Assembly: GCF_035582795.1 (NCBI RefSeq)
Contig: NC_134373.1
Span: 29,854,501 to 29,918,500 of the forward strand
Length of the DNA: 64,000 bases
Origin: Mycteria americana
Lineage: Eukaryota; Chordata; Aves; Ciconiiformes; Ciconiidae
Reading direction: 5' to 3'
A program made the position numbers and the translations under genes. Positions 10,767 to 23,400 of the stretch are shown one piece after another. The notes beneath the pieces are model-generated. The model saw only the letters and a program-made list of their open reading frames with translations, had not been told where the DNA came from and did not search any database. Each line of letters starts with the position of its first letter. The stretch's first letter is position 1.

Positions 10767-13700
10767 AATGGAGTTAGACCCAAGCTACCAAAGGCAATTC
10801 CAATGACTGTAAGATACCAAAACAACTCTAGGAGCCTATGACTTACTAGCTTTCAAGGAAGAACAGGTTATCAGCCTGATTTCTGAGGGCACATCAGCAC
10901 TGGAAGAGATGTGGGGAAACCTAAGGGGCATTCTGACAAGCTCTTAGGTACCCAGGTCCAGTAAAAACCATGGGTATTGTGAAACTCTTCTAAGTGTCCC
11001 TCTGCTTCTCCAGGCAAGATCCTCTGTAGTGTTTCAATGCCTTTTTAAATCAGTGGTGGTTAGATGGCTGAATGCTTTCAGAAATCTGGCCTCCACCTTT
11101 CTCAGAAATGGGAAATTTTCCCTACAGTTTGTGCTACTGAGATGTAGCCTCTACCAATAATAGCGGAAACCCAAATATTTTACACAGAGGACCCAAAGAG
11201 CCTTTTTCCTACCTCAGTTTGATGCTGGCATTCAGTTAGTATTGATGTAATGTCTCCTTTAAAAAGCTTGTAATTATATTTACCAACACAGTCACCAAAG
11301 AGCCATTTATAAATTGTATATATAGTTGTAATTCAGCATGTGCTGTGAGTAATTCATTTGGTTAGTCCTAACATCACAAGTTAATAATACTGAAAACAGG
11401 GATATGGGTAAATCACAGAGGACGCTGCACTCAGTATACAGCTAACAGTGATTAAGTAGTCTCCGCTTTCAGAAGAAAGATAAGGGCCAAAAAGAATAGG
11501 CCCCTCGATAACATCAGGTAATTCTTATGTATGGTCCTTCATGACACAGGCATAAATCACAATAAAACCCGTCTGCAGATCTAAGGGGTGAAATGATAAA
11601 TTCTGCTTTTATAAATGAGACCTGCACATCTGATAGTGTACATTGTTCCAGATTTACGGCAGCTGTAAATGATGTACTAAGGTTCACAAACCCATTTGCA
11701 CTCTCTGGCTGGGAAGAAGGAAGGCATGATTTTTCCAGGGAGGAGAACATATTTCAAGATGTGCTCAGAAGTGAGAGAGACCGTGTGTGTGAGTGAGAAA
11801 CTGATGCTTTACACAGACTTGTCATATCTTGACTTTATACTTGAGACTCTCTCTGGCCCCATTTTCTGTAAATCCATGGCACTGTGTTATGCCTTCCCTT
11901 TTGCTTCCAGGTCTGATGGGGTAAATGCAGCTGATGGGGCCCAATGCCCAGCTTTGGCTGGTTGCTGGAGCACACTGGGCTTGAATAAAACCTTTCATGC
12001 TGGCCAGGAGCCGTGCCCTTTCCCAGGCTGCAGCTTTGTATGCCAGTTTTTCCCATCAGCGGCAGGCGAAAGCCAAGTGGTCAGTTAAGCAAGTGCAGGG
12101 CTGGGAGCTGGATGATCCACCATCTTGCCTGTGTTATGGCCCATCTTCTGGACCAAGTTGGCCACCTTGGCCATCTTCTCCTTCTCTTCTGGGCATTGGA
12201 GGGTGCACCTCCCCTGGGACAAGCTCACCTTCCTCCGACCACAGAGCTGCCTTGTCTTTGTAACCACTGCGCCCAGCTCAAGGCCACTCATCGTCACATT
12301 CACAACATGAAGCATCTCCCAGGGGCTGCTCTCATGACGGCAGTTTGGGGTTTGGGCTTACCCATCTCCTTGTGTTGCTGTAGCTCTCCCATGACTGCAT
12401 TTGGCAGTGCATGTATTTGTCTTTTCTGTTGTCAGCATGAGACAGATTATTTCCCTGGTGCTCTTCTGTGGTTTGATGATGCTAAACACAGGGTAGAAGC
12501 TGACTTGGCACCTTTTCACATACGTGGCATATTCTTATTTGGACCCGCTCTCCTTCACACCGACTCCTCTGCAGGGGCTAATGAGGAGTAACGTATCCAC
12601 GCCTGCTCTGCCCTACACACTGCTTAAGCCTCGGCCTGTTAAACTGAGGTGTTATCTAAAATGCACGACAGATTATTTCATTTTGTGTTCATGGCTGGGA
12701 CTGCAACCTTGGAAACATCCTGGGTTTCTTAAAACACTTACATTTCATGTTCATTAGGATGTTATCCCCACGGCACGCTCAGACTGTGGCTTTGGACAGC
12801 CAGAGGAAGGTGGTTCTCCCCACGCAGGCTTTCACTGCAAAAAGTGTTCTTGCTCCTTCATTTTTAGCAACTGTACTGTGAACTTCCAGTACACTTTGCA
12901 GCTGAGGTTAGCGCGATCCAGCAGCGCTAACTTCTCTCCCTGTTTCGGTATTTCTGCTACACTAAATTTACGTTTCTATATAATTGAGTCTAGCAGCTTT
13001 GCTTCTTTCAAAGCAGTTGGAGCTCCCAGGCATGAGCTCTCTGTGTTTCCAAATGTCATCTATGTAAAGTTCAGTACCTCCTGAACAATCGAATATGTTG
13101 CTGTGTTTTCTTGTAAAACGCCTCAGGGAATGAATGTAACCAAAATGTCAGTCTGAGGAAGAAGTGTCTCCCAAAGGGTGAACGGAGCATGTAGAAATAC
13201 GGACTTTGTTTCTCTAAGGGCACCTGCCAGACATTTGATGATGCACATAAAGCTATTTGCTACCTGTCAGCTCCCCTGAAATCTTTCTTCTGAAGCTGGT
13301 AAAAAAACCCTTTTCTTTTATTAAAGATTTCTTTATTTTTTTTCAGGAATACATAAATATACCATTCCAGTTTTTTAACATAGCTCCTTAAGATGAATGC
13401 ATCCACACAGTCCCTCCGCTGGTTTCTCTGTCTAGCTGTGGTAACCTGAATTTCTTGGCCATATAAACATATCAGGCAGGCAGATGGAGGCCTCCAAGAG
13501 AAAAAGTTTCCATAAGCTCAATGCAGAAACCCATGGCTGGAAAGAAGAGAAAATTATTAATGCCTCTACAGAGGGAAAAGCAAGGGCCATCTCTTCTGCT
13601 TGGTGGCAGCTGGCTGCCAGTTAGCCCTGTGTAGCTTCAGATCAGCCACATCCCATGTTGGCTTTTGACGTGCCAAGAGGCAAAAAGGATGATGGAGGGC

Positions 13701-14143
13701 AGGGAGGCAGCTGGGAAGTTGGCTTAGAGGCCACATCAGGGAGTGAAGAGCCCAAACACATGGGAAAGGGGAGAGAAAAACATGGGAAAGAAACCACAGC
13801 AAGGGGTGAGGAGCTGGGTGTGCTCTTTGGGATGTCCCAGGGAATGGCCAGGAGATGGATTATTGCAGTGGAACAGGGCAGGGGGTATGGACTATGAATC
13901 CCCAGTGGCTTTGCTGCTCATGGAAGACTTATTTAAGTGGCAGTACACTGCTCTTTCCATTGCCTCATTAGCCTCTATACCTGGGTTCAAAGCCCAAAAG
14001 GTAGCAATGTCCCAGCTGCTTGCAGGCAAACTGTTTCTGCGACCCTGTCCGTGGCTCCCGGGAGGAATTCCTGAGCGCTCCTCAGTCTCCTCCTCCCTGC
14101 TGTGGGCACCCGGTTGGCACCTGAAAACCCTTGCAAAAATGAT

Positions 14144-14194
14144 GGTGGGTTGTTTTGTTTGGTTTGGTTTGGTTTTTGTTTTTTTTTTTTTTTT
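14144..14194. repeat. TTTGG pentanucleotide tract running into a T homopolymer
   Basis: Several TTTGG units at about 14156-14175 are followed by a 16-base T run (14179-14194). This is simple sequence; it makes an apparent splice acceptor (TTCATTCAG) that I do not credit. Confidence 0.8.
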
Positions 14195-17100
14195 CATTCA
14201 GAAGGTTTATAATATGTTTGTTTCCTTTTCACACTCCCATACCTCACTTCAGTATTTCTGTAGAGTCCGTAGCTGGGTGCTTTGCCCAAGTCAGCTGAAA
14301 ACTATTAGAATTGTCAAGCAATTCAGAACCAGTTACTGTTACAATTAAAGCAGCTTTCTGACTGCTGTCTTCATCAATTTTGCTGGCACTTGCAGCTAAC
14401 AAGGACAGAACAACATAGGGTCTAAACCAGTTGTCTTCCGTATTTTCAGAGTTTCAAATCTAGGAGGGCTATTAACTGCTCCATTGCTCCGCTTAGATGA
14501 TTATCTCATTTTATTTTATTAGCAAGTACCACAAATGGCTCACTCAGGGCCAGCGGTTGTGGCCGAGGCTTGCCTTACTGCCTGAGCTCTTGCCAGTTGG
14601 CCCCCTGCAATGCAAAGCTTTGCCCAGCGTAACAACCAGCCTCAGAATGCTTGCTGCAGTGTCTCTGAAAGGTCCCAATCTCAGTAACAACCTTAATTCT
14701 TTCAAGACAACATTTCATCGACTAGTTTTTCCCCGTAGTCCCCCAGCTGGAATACAGGGTAAGAGCAGTGGGGCTGGTGCAAACAGTTGCTGAAAGGGGC
14801 AGCAAGTGGAGTGAGGTTGCTCTTTGATAAGGAAAGAGTTGCTAATATTTCTAGTAGGCGCTTGTCATGGTTCCTAGGAGCTAAAGGAGGAAGGAGATGT
14901 GTCCTGTGGATTAGGAAACATCAGGAGCAAGAAGGGGCACTTTGCAACTAGCTGAAATGGCAGCTGGTGGAGGTGCAGGGCAGGTCCTGGTTGCGTGCCT
15001 GCGAGCAGCAATGCTCTGAGTCATGGCTGGGGACTGCTTGTTTAAGTTGCAGTTTGAAGTTGGCTGAAGGAAGCTGTGGGCAAAGCTCTTTTGTTCAGAT
15101 GCTGGCTCAAGGTCTGCCTGGACCAGAGCTGAGCAAAGAGCTGGCCGGGGAATCTGGGCAGCCTTTAATCCCTCCGGCGGGCCAGTGCCTACAGCCGACA
15201 GGCACCACCTGTGCTCTTCAGCACGATAAAGCAGGGGGAAGGTGGGCTCTGCGGCCCCGAGGGGGCTGTTACTTCCCTTGTTCATCTGAACTGTTCTTGC
15301 TAGAAATCAAGAGGCTAGCACGTGTTGTGCTTTAAGGGCCTCTTACTATCCAAACTTGAAGAATAGTGTTTCCCGCTCATCCCCTTTGCCCCGGTGTCCC
15401 TGCCCGCCACCGCTCTCCCAGTGCAGTGGGGATAACTCAGGTTGGCACCTCTCGGGACTTTTCCATGTGAAAGTTAAGCCCGTGGTTTAGGACTTAATCA
15501 CCCGCCAACCTCTCCATCCATCGGCACACGGTTTGCTGGCAGGAGTCACTGCTCATCACCCCCAGCCAGGAAAAGCAGGTTGGAGGAGGGATATGTTACA
15601 GTTTCAGATTATAATTGATCTTCAAAGTGCACATTTAACACTGCTAACCCACTTCAAAGAGAAGCGGGTCCTTCCAACCACCCTCCTCCGTAGCATCTGA
15701 TAGCTTTCTTGCACTGTTATTTTCCCTGAAGATTCGTTCCACAGCCTTATAGATGTGTTGAGCATCTTAACCCTCCCGGATTTCCAGGATCTCCCAACCT
15801 TCAGCTATCAGCTGCCTGAAGCACGGCCTGACCTGTTGGCTTGGCTCCCATACCCCGCTTTGATGGATCTGTTCAGCTTGTCCCTGATGACTGGGATACA
15901 GTGGTTCTTCCTGATCTTATGAGCTGGCCAGTATGGGAGCGCCGGACCTGACAGCTGTGGGCACTGTGGCTGTGACGGAATAAACAAAGACTTTTCTGTT
16001 TCGGAGGCTGCCAGGCTGTCAATCTTCAGGCGGGGAAAGGATCGCTCACTGTTTCCTTCCCCTCCTGCTCCTTAAATGAATACAATACTCCATTTTAAAT
16101 GTGCAAAACTCGCCTTCCCCCCCTACAATTGAGCATCTGGGAACTTAAAACGGACTCCCCCAGTAAATAAAAAGAAGCAGCTTGATTAGTTTTATGGCAG
16201 CAAAAGTGGGTTAATCACTAAAACGGCTTCTTATGCTGTCATGGTTCAGATAAATGGGTTTAGCACAGCAAGCAGCCAAAGGGCACGCATTAGTGGCTCC
16301 TCCTGCAGCAGAGGAGGAGAGCGTGCTCAGCGGATCACCCCTCGGAGGCACCAGCCTGCTGCCTGTGAAGTTGGTGACGGAATTCCCGCTGACTTCAGTG
16401 AGCTGAGTTTGTGCTGTAAATAAATATATCTGCCTCCAAAGGGTACAAGAGACAGATCAAACATGAGCGAGCTTTTCTTGTATCTAGTAAGATCTTTTCC
16501 TTGCTTTCCTCCATGGATTTCTACAGCATTAAAGTTTCATTAAAAAGAAAGTGATTTAAAAATTGCAGTTACCTAGAGCCTCTGACCATATGCAGCCATA
16601 TTGCCATAAAAGAAATATGGGTATTCTCTGCTCCTGTTGGCAATAAAGCTGTCTGTGCTTCAGTTGTGGCATGCATAGCACCTGGGTACAGCAATATCCA
16701 CTCTGGCTCCACCTATGCTAGCCCTAGATCCAAAGCACCAGCAACCAGCTGGCTGTTTGCACCCTAGAGCCACAGATAATTTAGGATAATTTGTTAGTTT
16801 GGATGCAGGACTTAAGACTATGTATGTTAAATGATCAGGTGTAGCCTGGATTTGTTCACATAGCAGTTGCAGCAGTAAAAAGGTATGACAGCCCTGGGGA
16901 ATATAAAGAAGTACAGGAGGGAAAGGAGTATCACTTCCCAGCCAGGAGGGAAAAATGCACAAAGGTTTGGTTTGCTCCCTGGAGTCTGGAGTTTGGCTAA
17001 AACTTTGAGGGGGAAACTTTGAAATACAGAACACTATGAGCTTTTTTTTGATGGTCAGCCTACTGTTGGTATTAGGTAAAGCTGTCGTACCGTTTGGTAA

Positions 17101-17421
17101 GTTGGCAAACAGTTGGTAACTATTTGGAAGTATTGCATCCATTAGCGTATTGCTATGAGGCCTTCAAAGGGACTTTTATGGAGTATTGAGTGGTCAGAAA
17201 ATGTAAGGTAGTTTTCCATTTCTTGAGTAAATAACTGTACAGCTCCTCCAGAACAAATACTTGGATGGATGGATATAGGATTTGATTTCTGGTATTTCAC
17301 GTGCAACAGAGGCATTCGCTGCTGCAAAGCAGAGTCACTATTCATGTGCGTTATAAACACAGCAGAAACTCATAGCATTTTGGTGCTTATTGGTTTCAGT
17401 ACTGGCTTCTGTTTTTTATCC

Positions 17422-17480
17422 AGCAATGGATAAATAACAACGTTATTATGGATAAATAACATTGTTATTTATCCATTGCT
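17422..17480. repeat. Perfect 19-bp inverted repeat with internal direct repeat
   Basis: AGCAATGGATAAATAACAA at 17422-17440 is exactly reverse-complementary to 17462-17480, across a 21-base spacer. The spacer carries a second TGGATAAATAACA (17449-17461), which pairs perfectly with 17463-17475 across one base. A third pairing, TTATCCA (17416-17422) with TGGATAA (17427-17433), is also possible. The element can therefore fold in several registers. I know no named repeat with this sequence. Confidence 0.9.
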
Positions 17481-20400
17481 CTGGCAAACTCTCACCTAAA
17501 AACAATTAAGACACACCAAATTATTAAGCTGTGATTCTCATCTCTTGTCAGTTCATCAGGTCAGCCACCAGCAGCCCCTTTCCTACAGCACACTCCTCCC
17601 TTGGGGGGGTTTCCAACCTACTTTGCTTCTGCTTAATCCTGGAGATCTCACCAGACCTGGAGAGGTGGCTGTGACACAGCCACACTGTCCTCCCCTTCTT
17701 CACAGAAAGCAATAAACAAAATCTCTACTTTTTACTGACTGTAGGAAACAAGCAATTTCAAGCGCATGAGAAAGAGAAGCCATTCGGTGTGGTTTTTCGC
17801 TTCAGCAAAAGCGTTTACACCAGCTGCAACCTGCAGCTCTGCTCCTGAGCCCTGCACAGCTCTTCCCTCATCCCCTCCTTTCACAGTACCGAAGCAGGGA
17901 GATGCTGCATAAATCCACTGTCAGAGCAGCTCCCCAGGCTGGTGGGAACTGGCAGATGGTTGCTCTGAAATATTTCCAAAAGAAGGAAAAAACAAGAGCT
18001 TCCCAGCCCACAGCAGGTCCCTGTTATGGTAAGGCAACATGCTTGAGGGAACCAGGGTAAGCAAATGAAGCAAAGAGAAGGGTTAGGGTAAAATAGACAC
18101 TGAGGTCTCAAATCAGAGTCCTCGATGCAAATTTTTGTGTAATCTAAGTTTCCTTTCTCTTCCCCAATTGCTCAGCTGTTGCCCATTTTACAAGGGGAGC
18201 AGACCCAAGCGAGTATGAAGCAGAAAAGCTTTGGGAGTTTTTCTAGGAACCAATGTTTCTCTTTCAGCCATGGCATTCAGATTTCTTATTTCTTCATTTA
18301 CTGTTCGGTTGAAACGAGGCAGTGCATCCTACCAGTTGGCACAGGAAACGGGGAGGCCTCATCTCTGCTTGAACTTCTCACTGTTTAATTGCATGAACGC
18401 GGGTGACACTGTTAGATGCCTCCGGTGTCGCAGGGACTCTCGCACAGGCAGCCCTGGGACAGGATCGCACTGCCAACAGCTTTCAGAAACGCAGGTGGAA
18501 GAAACAAAGCTGCAGGCTCCAGGGCGGAGGGGACCTGTAACAAACCTGGTGCCTCCCCACCTTCCCCAGTCTTGCACACAAAATGGAAGTCAGGGAGTTG
18601 AGGTGGGCTGTCGTAATGATGATGTCCCCTGAAGTGGTATGATCAAACCTTTGCTAGAGGTTAGGCAATAAATATAGTCAGGGCCAGTAGCACCAACCTG
18701 TTCCCCCTATAGGTAACATTTGCACTCCCTGATAGATGTGTATTCCCTCTAACAGGCTACACGTACTGGCCAGAAAAGGCCTGCACACAGGTTTCCCAGC
18801 AAATGTTCCGTGCACCGACCCTCTCCCTCCCACCTCCATTGTACTGTAGGTAAATCACCCCGTATTCAGGGGAGGGAGGGAGGGTAGAGCAGAGGAAGGG
18901 TGTAAGGCTTCACTGAGAAACTGGGACTCCCATTCCTACTCAAACCAGCTCTTCCTCCACGTGCTCATCCTCCTTTGCTCCCCAGCTCTCTCGTGCTGTC
19001 AGTTCAACACCCTGACATCCAAGCTTGCCTGTTTTCTTGTAACATCCTCCATACACAACAACACACTACATCATGGATTCCCCTAGGAATACACCCTTTG
19101 CTGGAGCATGTTTTTATAGAGACTATGGGGCAGTCCAGCTGAGGAATCATGTGAGCAACACCCACATCCAGGTCAAGCATCCAGAGAGCAGCTCTTGCTC
19201 GAATCAATACTGTCTTTAATTACAGCACCAGATTGCAAGCTCTTCAAAGAGGTTCTGGTCCCAGTTCTTCATTGCCTCCTACTTTTGGGCAAGTAAATCG
19301 GTGCAGCTCAGCATGTTGCATGCGCTCATTCCGTCCTGGTAATGCAATTGCAGCAGTTGTTATTCTGCTCACAGCTGCACAAATTGTGCACAAAGGGCTA
19401 CGTGAGGGGTGAAGAGTGTGTGCTGGGGTGGAGGATCAGATTTGGGGCTTTGACATCCTCCAGCGCAGCTGTGACCCTGCCTGCTGGCGACCTGCAAGTG
19501 ACGGTCCTGATTTGGGCTATCAGGGCAGGTCACGGCCACATGCGAATGTGACGCTGGCCCTCACGTGCAGGGGCTGCTGAGCTTGGCAGCTGACGTGGCT
19601 GCAGGTAGGTGGGAGTCCGGGGAGCATCTATCAGAGCCGCTGGGCTCTGCTGTAGGAGTAATAGTATTGCTGCTCTTAATTAGGGTTGGTATTGCTGCTT
19701 TGTGGTGAGCATCCTTACTGTGTCCACACTGCTACTGCTTTCATCGTCTCCTCCATGCTCTTGCTTTTCAGTGTATTTATTCATTTCTCTCCATTTCCAG
19801 AACATAATTATACTGAACATACTCCAAAGCTCACAGTAAATCCCTCCCTGTCCTCCAGGCTCCCCCAGTGCTAACATTCCCAGCACTTTCCCTGGCCTCA
19901 GGTTAACCCCTGCACTGCCAGGATCTCTAGACCACTGATGAAGGAGGTGCTTTAAAGATTCCATGTCCCTACTGAGTGCTTTGCTTTCCAGTCTCTCTCA
20001 ACCAATTTGAAGTGCATATGGAGCTATTATAGCCCAGAAAAAAGGTTGTTAGCACGTTTTTTTTTTCTGAAGGAGCAAATATCAAAACATCATGCCTTTC
20101 TAGCCCTGGGAGATACAGAGGTGTCACAACTCTTTGGGAACAGTATTATGCCACAGACAAAAGCTATTTTAGCTTCTCTTTCTCATTTTTTAATGATATT
20201 AAATACCATTCTCTCTCTCTCCTCGGGGTACATTCTGGCTAATTCATATCTCACTGTAAATCAAAAGCATTTCCACTAATCTCAGCAAAGACTGACTCAG
20301 TGGAGAGCAGGATTTTGGCCAGGTAATTAGGGCATGAAAAACAGTATGTTCATGAGGCTTCAAAATTTCTCTCCAATATTTCCACAATAATCTCTCTGCA

Positions 20401-23400
20401 AAGGTGATCAGCAGCAAGGGAACCTGCTTAATAATTAACTAAAACCAAGATCCCTCCCCTATGTAAAAGCTTTGTTAATACCCAAATTAAATAACCAAAA
20501 GTCAGTCTTAGACTCATTACTTTGTTACACGCTGATATCTGTGCTAATAAAAACATGGTCTGTTTCAACACGTTTTTATCGTACTCCTCATCGGCAGAGG
20601 TTTGATGGTGTCTTCTGATAATTAACAATATAAAACACCAGACTGCTCAATTTTTAGCCATGTTTCCTTTTGAAAATAGGCTTATGCAGCAGCACCGTCT
20701 GTCATCCACGTCCTTCTCCTCCCAGTCCCATCACTGTCAGCTGCATCACCCAAATTTAAACCAGTTGACAGGGGGAGGAAAATACAGACCTGAAATGTAT
20801 CCAGTGTCCACAGATTTCATGAAATGAGTGGAGAAGATAAATGCTATTAAGGACTTCAGGCTGCTTCACAAGGTGGAGGGAAGGGTGGGATGGAGATGAC
20901 CCTTCCTAAACATAGGAGAGCCCACGCTGGAGCTCTGCCTGTCCACAAACCCATGGGAACAACATGTCTGGCTTCATCGCTTGAGCTTTGACATCTCTGT
21001 GCATGCCTTTCTTCCCGTCCTGCTTAACTTATTAGTTGAGAAGGCATCCTCCTGCGTGGGCTATAATCTCTATTATTTCCACAGGTCACTGATGGGACCA
21101 TAGGCAAGTGAGTCCTTTCCTCTGGGTCTCTGTTCCCCCACTTTCCTCCCCCTTCAGAGCTGCAGTAACAGTCCCTTCCTCCCCTTCCTACGCCACAGGT
21201 GTGAGGAGCATAAAAACAGTGCAAATTGTGAGTGACCCTCATCCGCCACCTCTCTTGCCTCCAATGCCAAATATATTTCTACACTTACAGCAGAAATGTC
21301 CAAATACTCTTTCACTACATGTCCCATCTTACGGCGTAAAGTATCTAACTATGCCTGAACTAGCATGCACATCCATGCACAGACCACGTTGTCCAAGCAG
21401 GTACATGCACATGTTATGGGCCTTTTGGGACCTATCTTTTACAGAGCAAGTGCATTTTATATAATGCTTATACATGTCAGCACTTCACACTTCCTCCCCC
21501 CTCCCCTGCCCGCATTAGTTAGCTCGGGTTGGTAATTCACCATTGCTTTGACATCTGGCAGTACAATCAAAGCAGAATCTCACTTATCGAGCCTGCAAGG
21601 CAAGCAAATCTGTGTTTCCTTGCAGCTTTGTCACCTCATCCTGTTTCACAGCAGAAAGTTCATAGTTGCCCCTGTGACAAGGCTCTTCTACTAAGGGGAT
21701 GGTTCCACGTCAGGATTGCTCCAGCAACAAAGCCAGTGTAAGAGGTTTCTTTGAGTTCAAGCCCTCACCTACGGGTGCTTCACCCCTTTCAGGTGTGCTA
21801 ACTTAATTTTTTCTGTGGTTATGCCCTCAAATTTCTTTGAAGTGGATTTGCTGCTGGGGAAGCTGTAATGTAGCATGTCACACAGATTCAACTGCTCTTG
21901 CCAAACACGTAAGAGTACCTCTTACTGTATGCTATAAAATACTAACGAATGCAGTGAAGTCTGGACTTTGAAAATAATTACCAAAAAAAAAAAGGAAATG
22001 TGATGTGTTGTTTTGTATTTTTTGGATGGAAGAGGGGCTGATCCAGCTTCTACTAAATCAGGGTTTATTCCTATGCTTCCTACTCTATAATAAAGTATCT
22101 TTATTTCCAGACCAGAATGTGCACACAGGAACTTACTCTGCCAAGCACAGATTTATCAAGCAGAGAGGGATGGGAGAGGATCTAATGAGTACTAAGCTCA
22201 ACCCTTCCCACCATGCCCATTCGTAGCTGGGTTGTTAAGTGGCACTAAGTCACAAGATGCAGTTGGAACACCCAGCTCTGTCCACCAGCTCGACCACATC
22301 TGACCCTGCCCCAGGAGCTATCCTGGTCAATGCCCCCAGACAGGCAAATCCTTCATAGCAAGGCAATACGAGAAAATCAGTGGGAGAACAAGGCAACTTA
22401 TAAAACAGTTATTTGTCAGACAGGTGATTTGTTGGGATCTGCCATCACTTTTGCTGAAAATGAAATAGTTACTTTGGCAATAGCTGCTCTATCGCACTGT
22501 ATGAAAAAAACCTTGAAATAATATCAGAAAAATAAAGCTAGATAAATTTTTCATTTCCTCCATTATGAGTCTTTCTTGGGATCTGGCTGATTTTAATCCT
22601 TTCCTCTTCCCCACCCATGCCATGTCTTATTTCAGTCCATTTGATGTTGAGCAGTATGGTACTCCCACTAAGGGGTAGGACCAGGCTCTTACATTTGCTG
22701 TATAGCTGTCAGTGCTGGCTTTGTGTTTTTTTCTTGCTTTTCATATTATCTGCTGCTCGTGCTTTGGATTTCTTTTCCCCTCTTTGTTCCCAAATGCTGC
22801 AAGTACAAACCAGCTATCTGTAATCTTACAGTCACTCCTTCATTTACAGAGCAGGCACCAACACATCTCTGAGATCTGTCTGCAGCATCCAAGGAAAAAT
22901 CAATTCCAGACATACTGTATCAATTTCAACACTTTGTAGAAACTGGCAGTTTAAATCTCTTAGCTCCATTTGTCGTGAATCAACTTTGCCTTTCTCTTGT
23001 ATAGATACAAAAGCAGAATAATCCTCCTAAGTTTGAGGGAGTTTAATTCGAGTGCACATCTGTCTAAAGAAATTAAATAAATGTGTTGCTCCCAATTCAC
23101 ATACTTTTTCTGAGGGAGGAGGAAGATGTGACCGCTTGCTTTTGGAGGCCAAATTTTGATCCTTTTAATGAGCATCAGCTAACTTTACCCTAGTCCCACG
23201 TTCTCCAAGGGAATCACAATGGAGCAAAGGCTTAATCTTGTTCCCATTCACGTCAGTAAAAAAATTCCCATTGATTTAAATTAGAGCATGAGTGATCCTA
23301 AAATATGAGTCAGAATTGCACAATCCAGCTTTCATTGGGTCAGGCTTGAAGGGTCTCTCTTAAACCACAGTCCTGTACGTATTCACCCAAGCTCCTCGCG

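Larger units (their letters stand above)
8077..17421. other. Intergenic, no gene recognised
   Basis: Contains T runs near 10.75 and 14.18 kb and moderately GC-rich stretches near 12.0-12.3 and 14.9-15.5 kb. Frames of up to about 200 codons occur there but show no domain, competing frames on both strands, and no splice-supported structure. Confidence 0.55.

Noticed and set aside
10747..11100. Poly-T as the tail of an inverted SINE or processed pseudogene
   Set aside because: No SINE body, no gene-like sequence and no target-site duplication could be seen next to it.
12013..12591. 192-codon + strand frame, with a 76-codon minus frame opposite
   Set aside because: Begins with GTG, overlaps open frames on both strands, and shows no domain or splice structure. 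Expected occasionally by chance in 64 kb.
13743..14348. 201-codon + strand frame
   Set aside because: Runs through the TTTGG/poly-T simple repeat (phenylalanine run) and has no recognisable domain.
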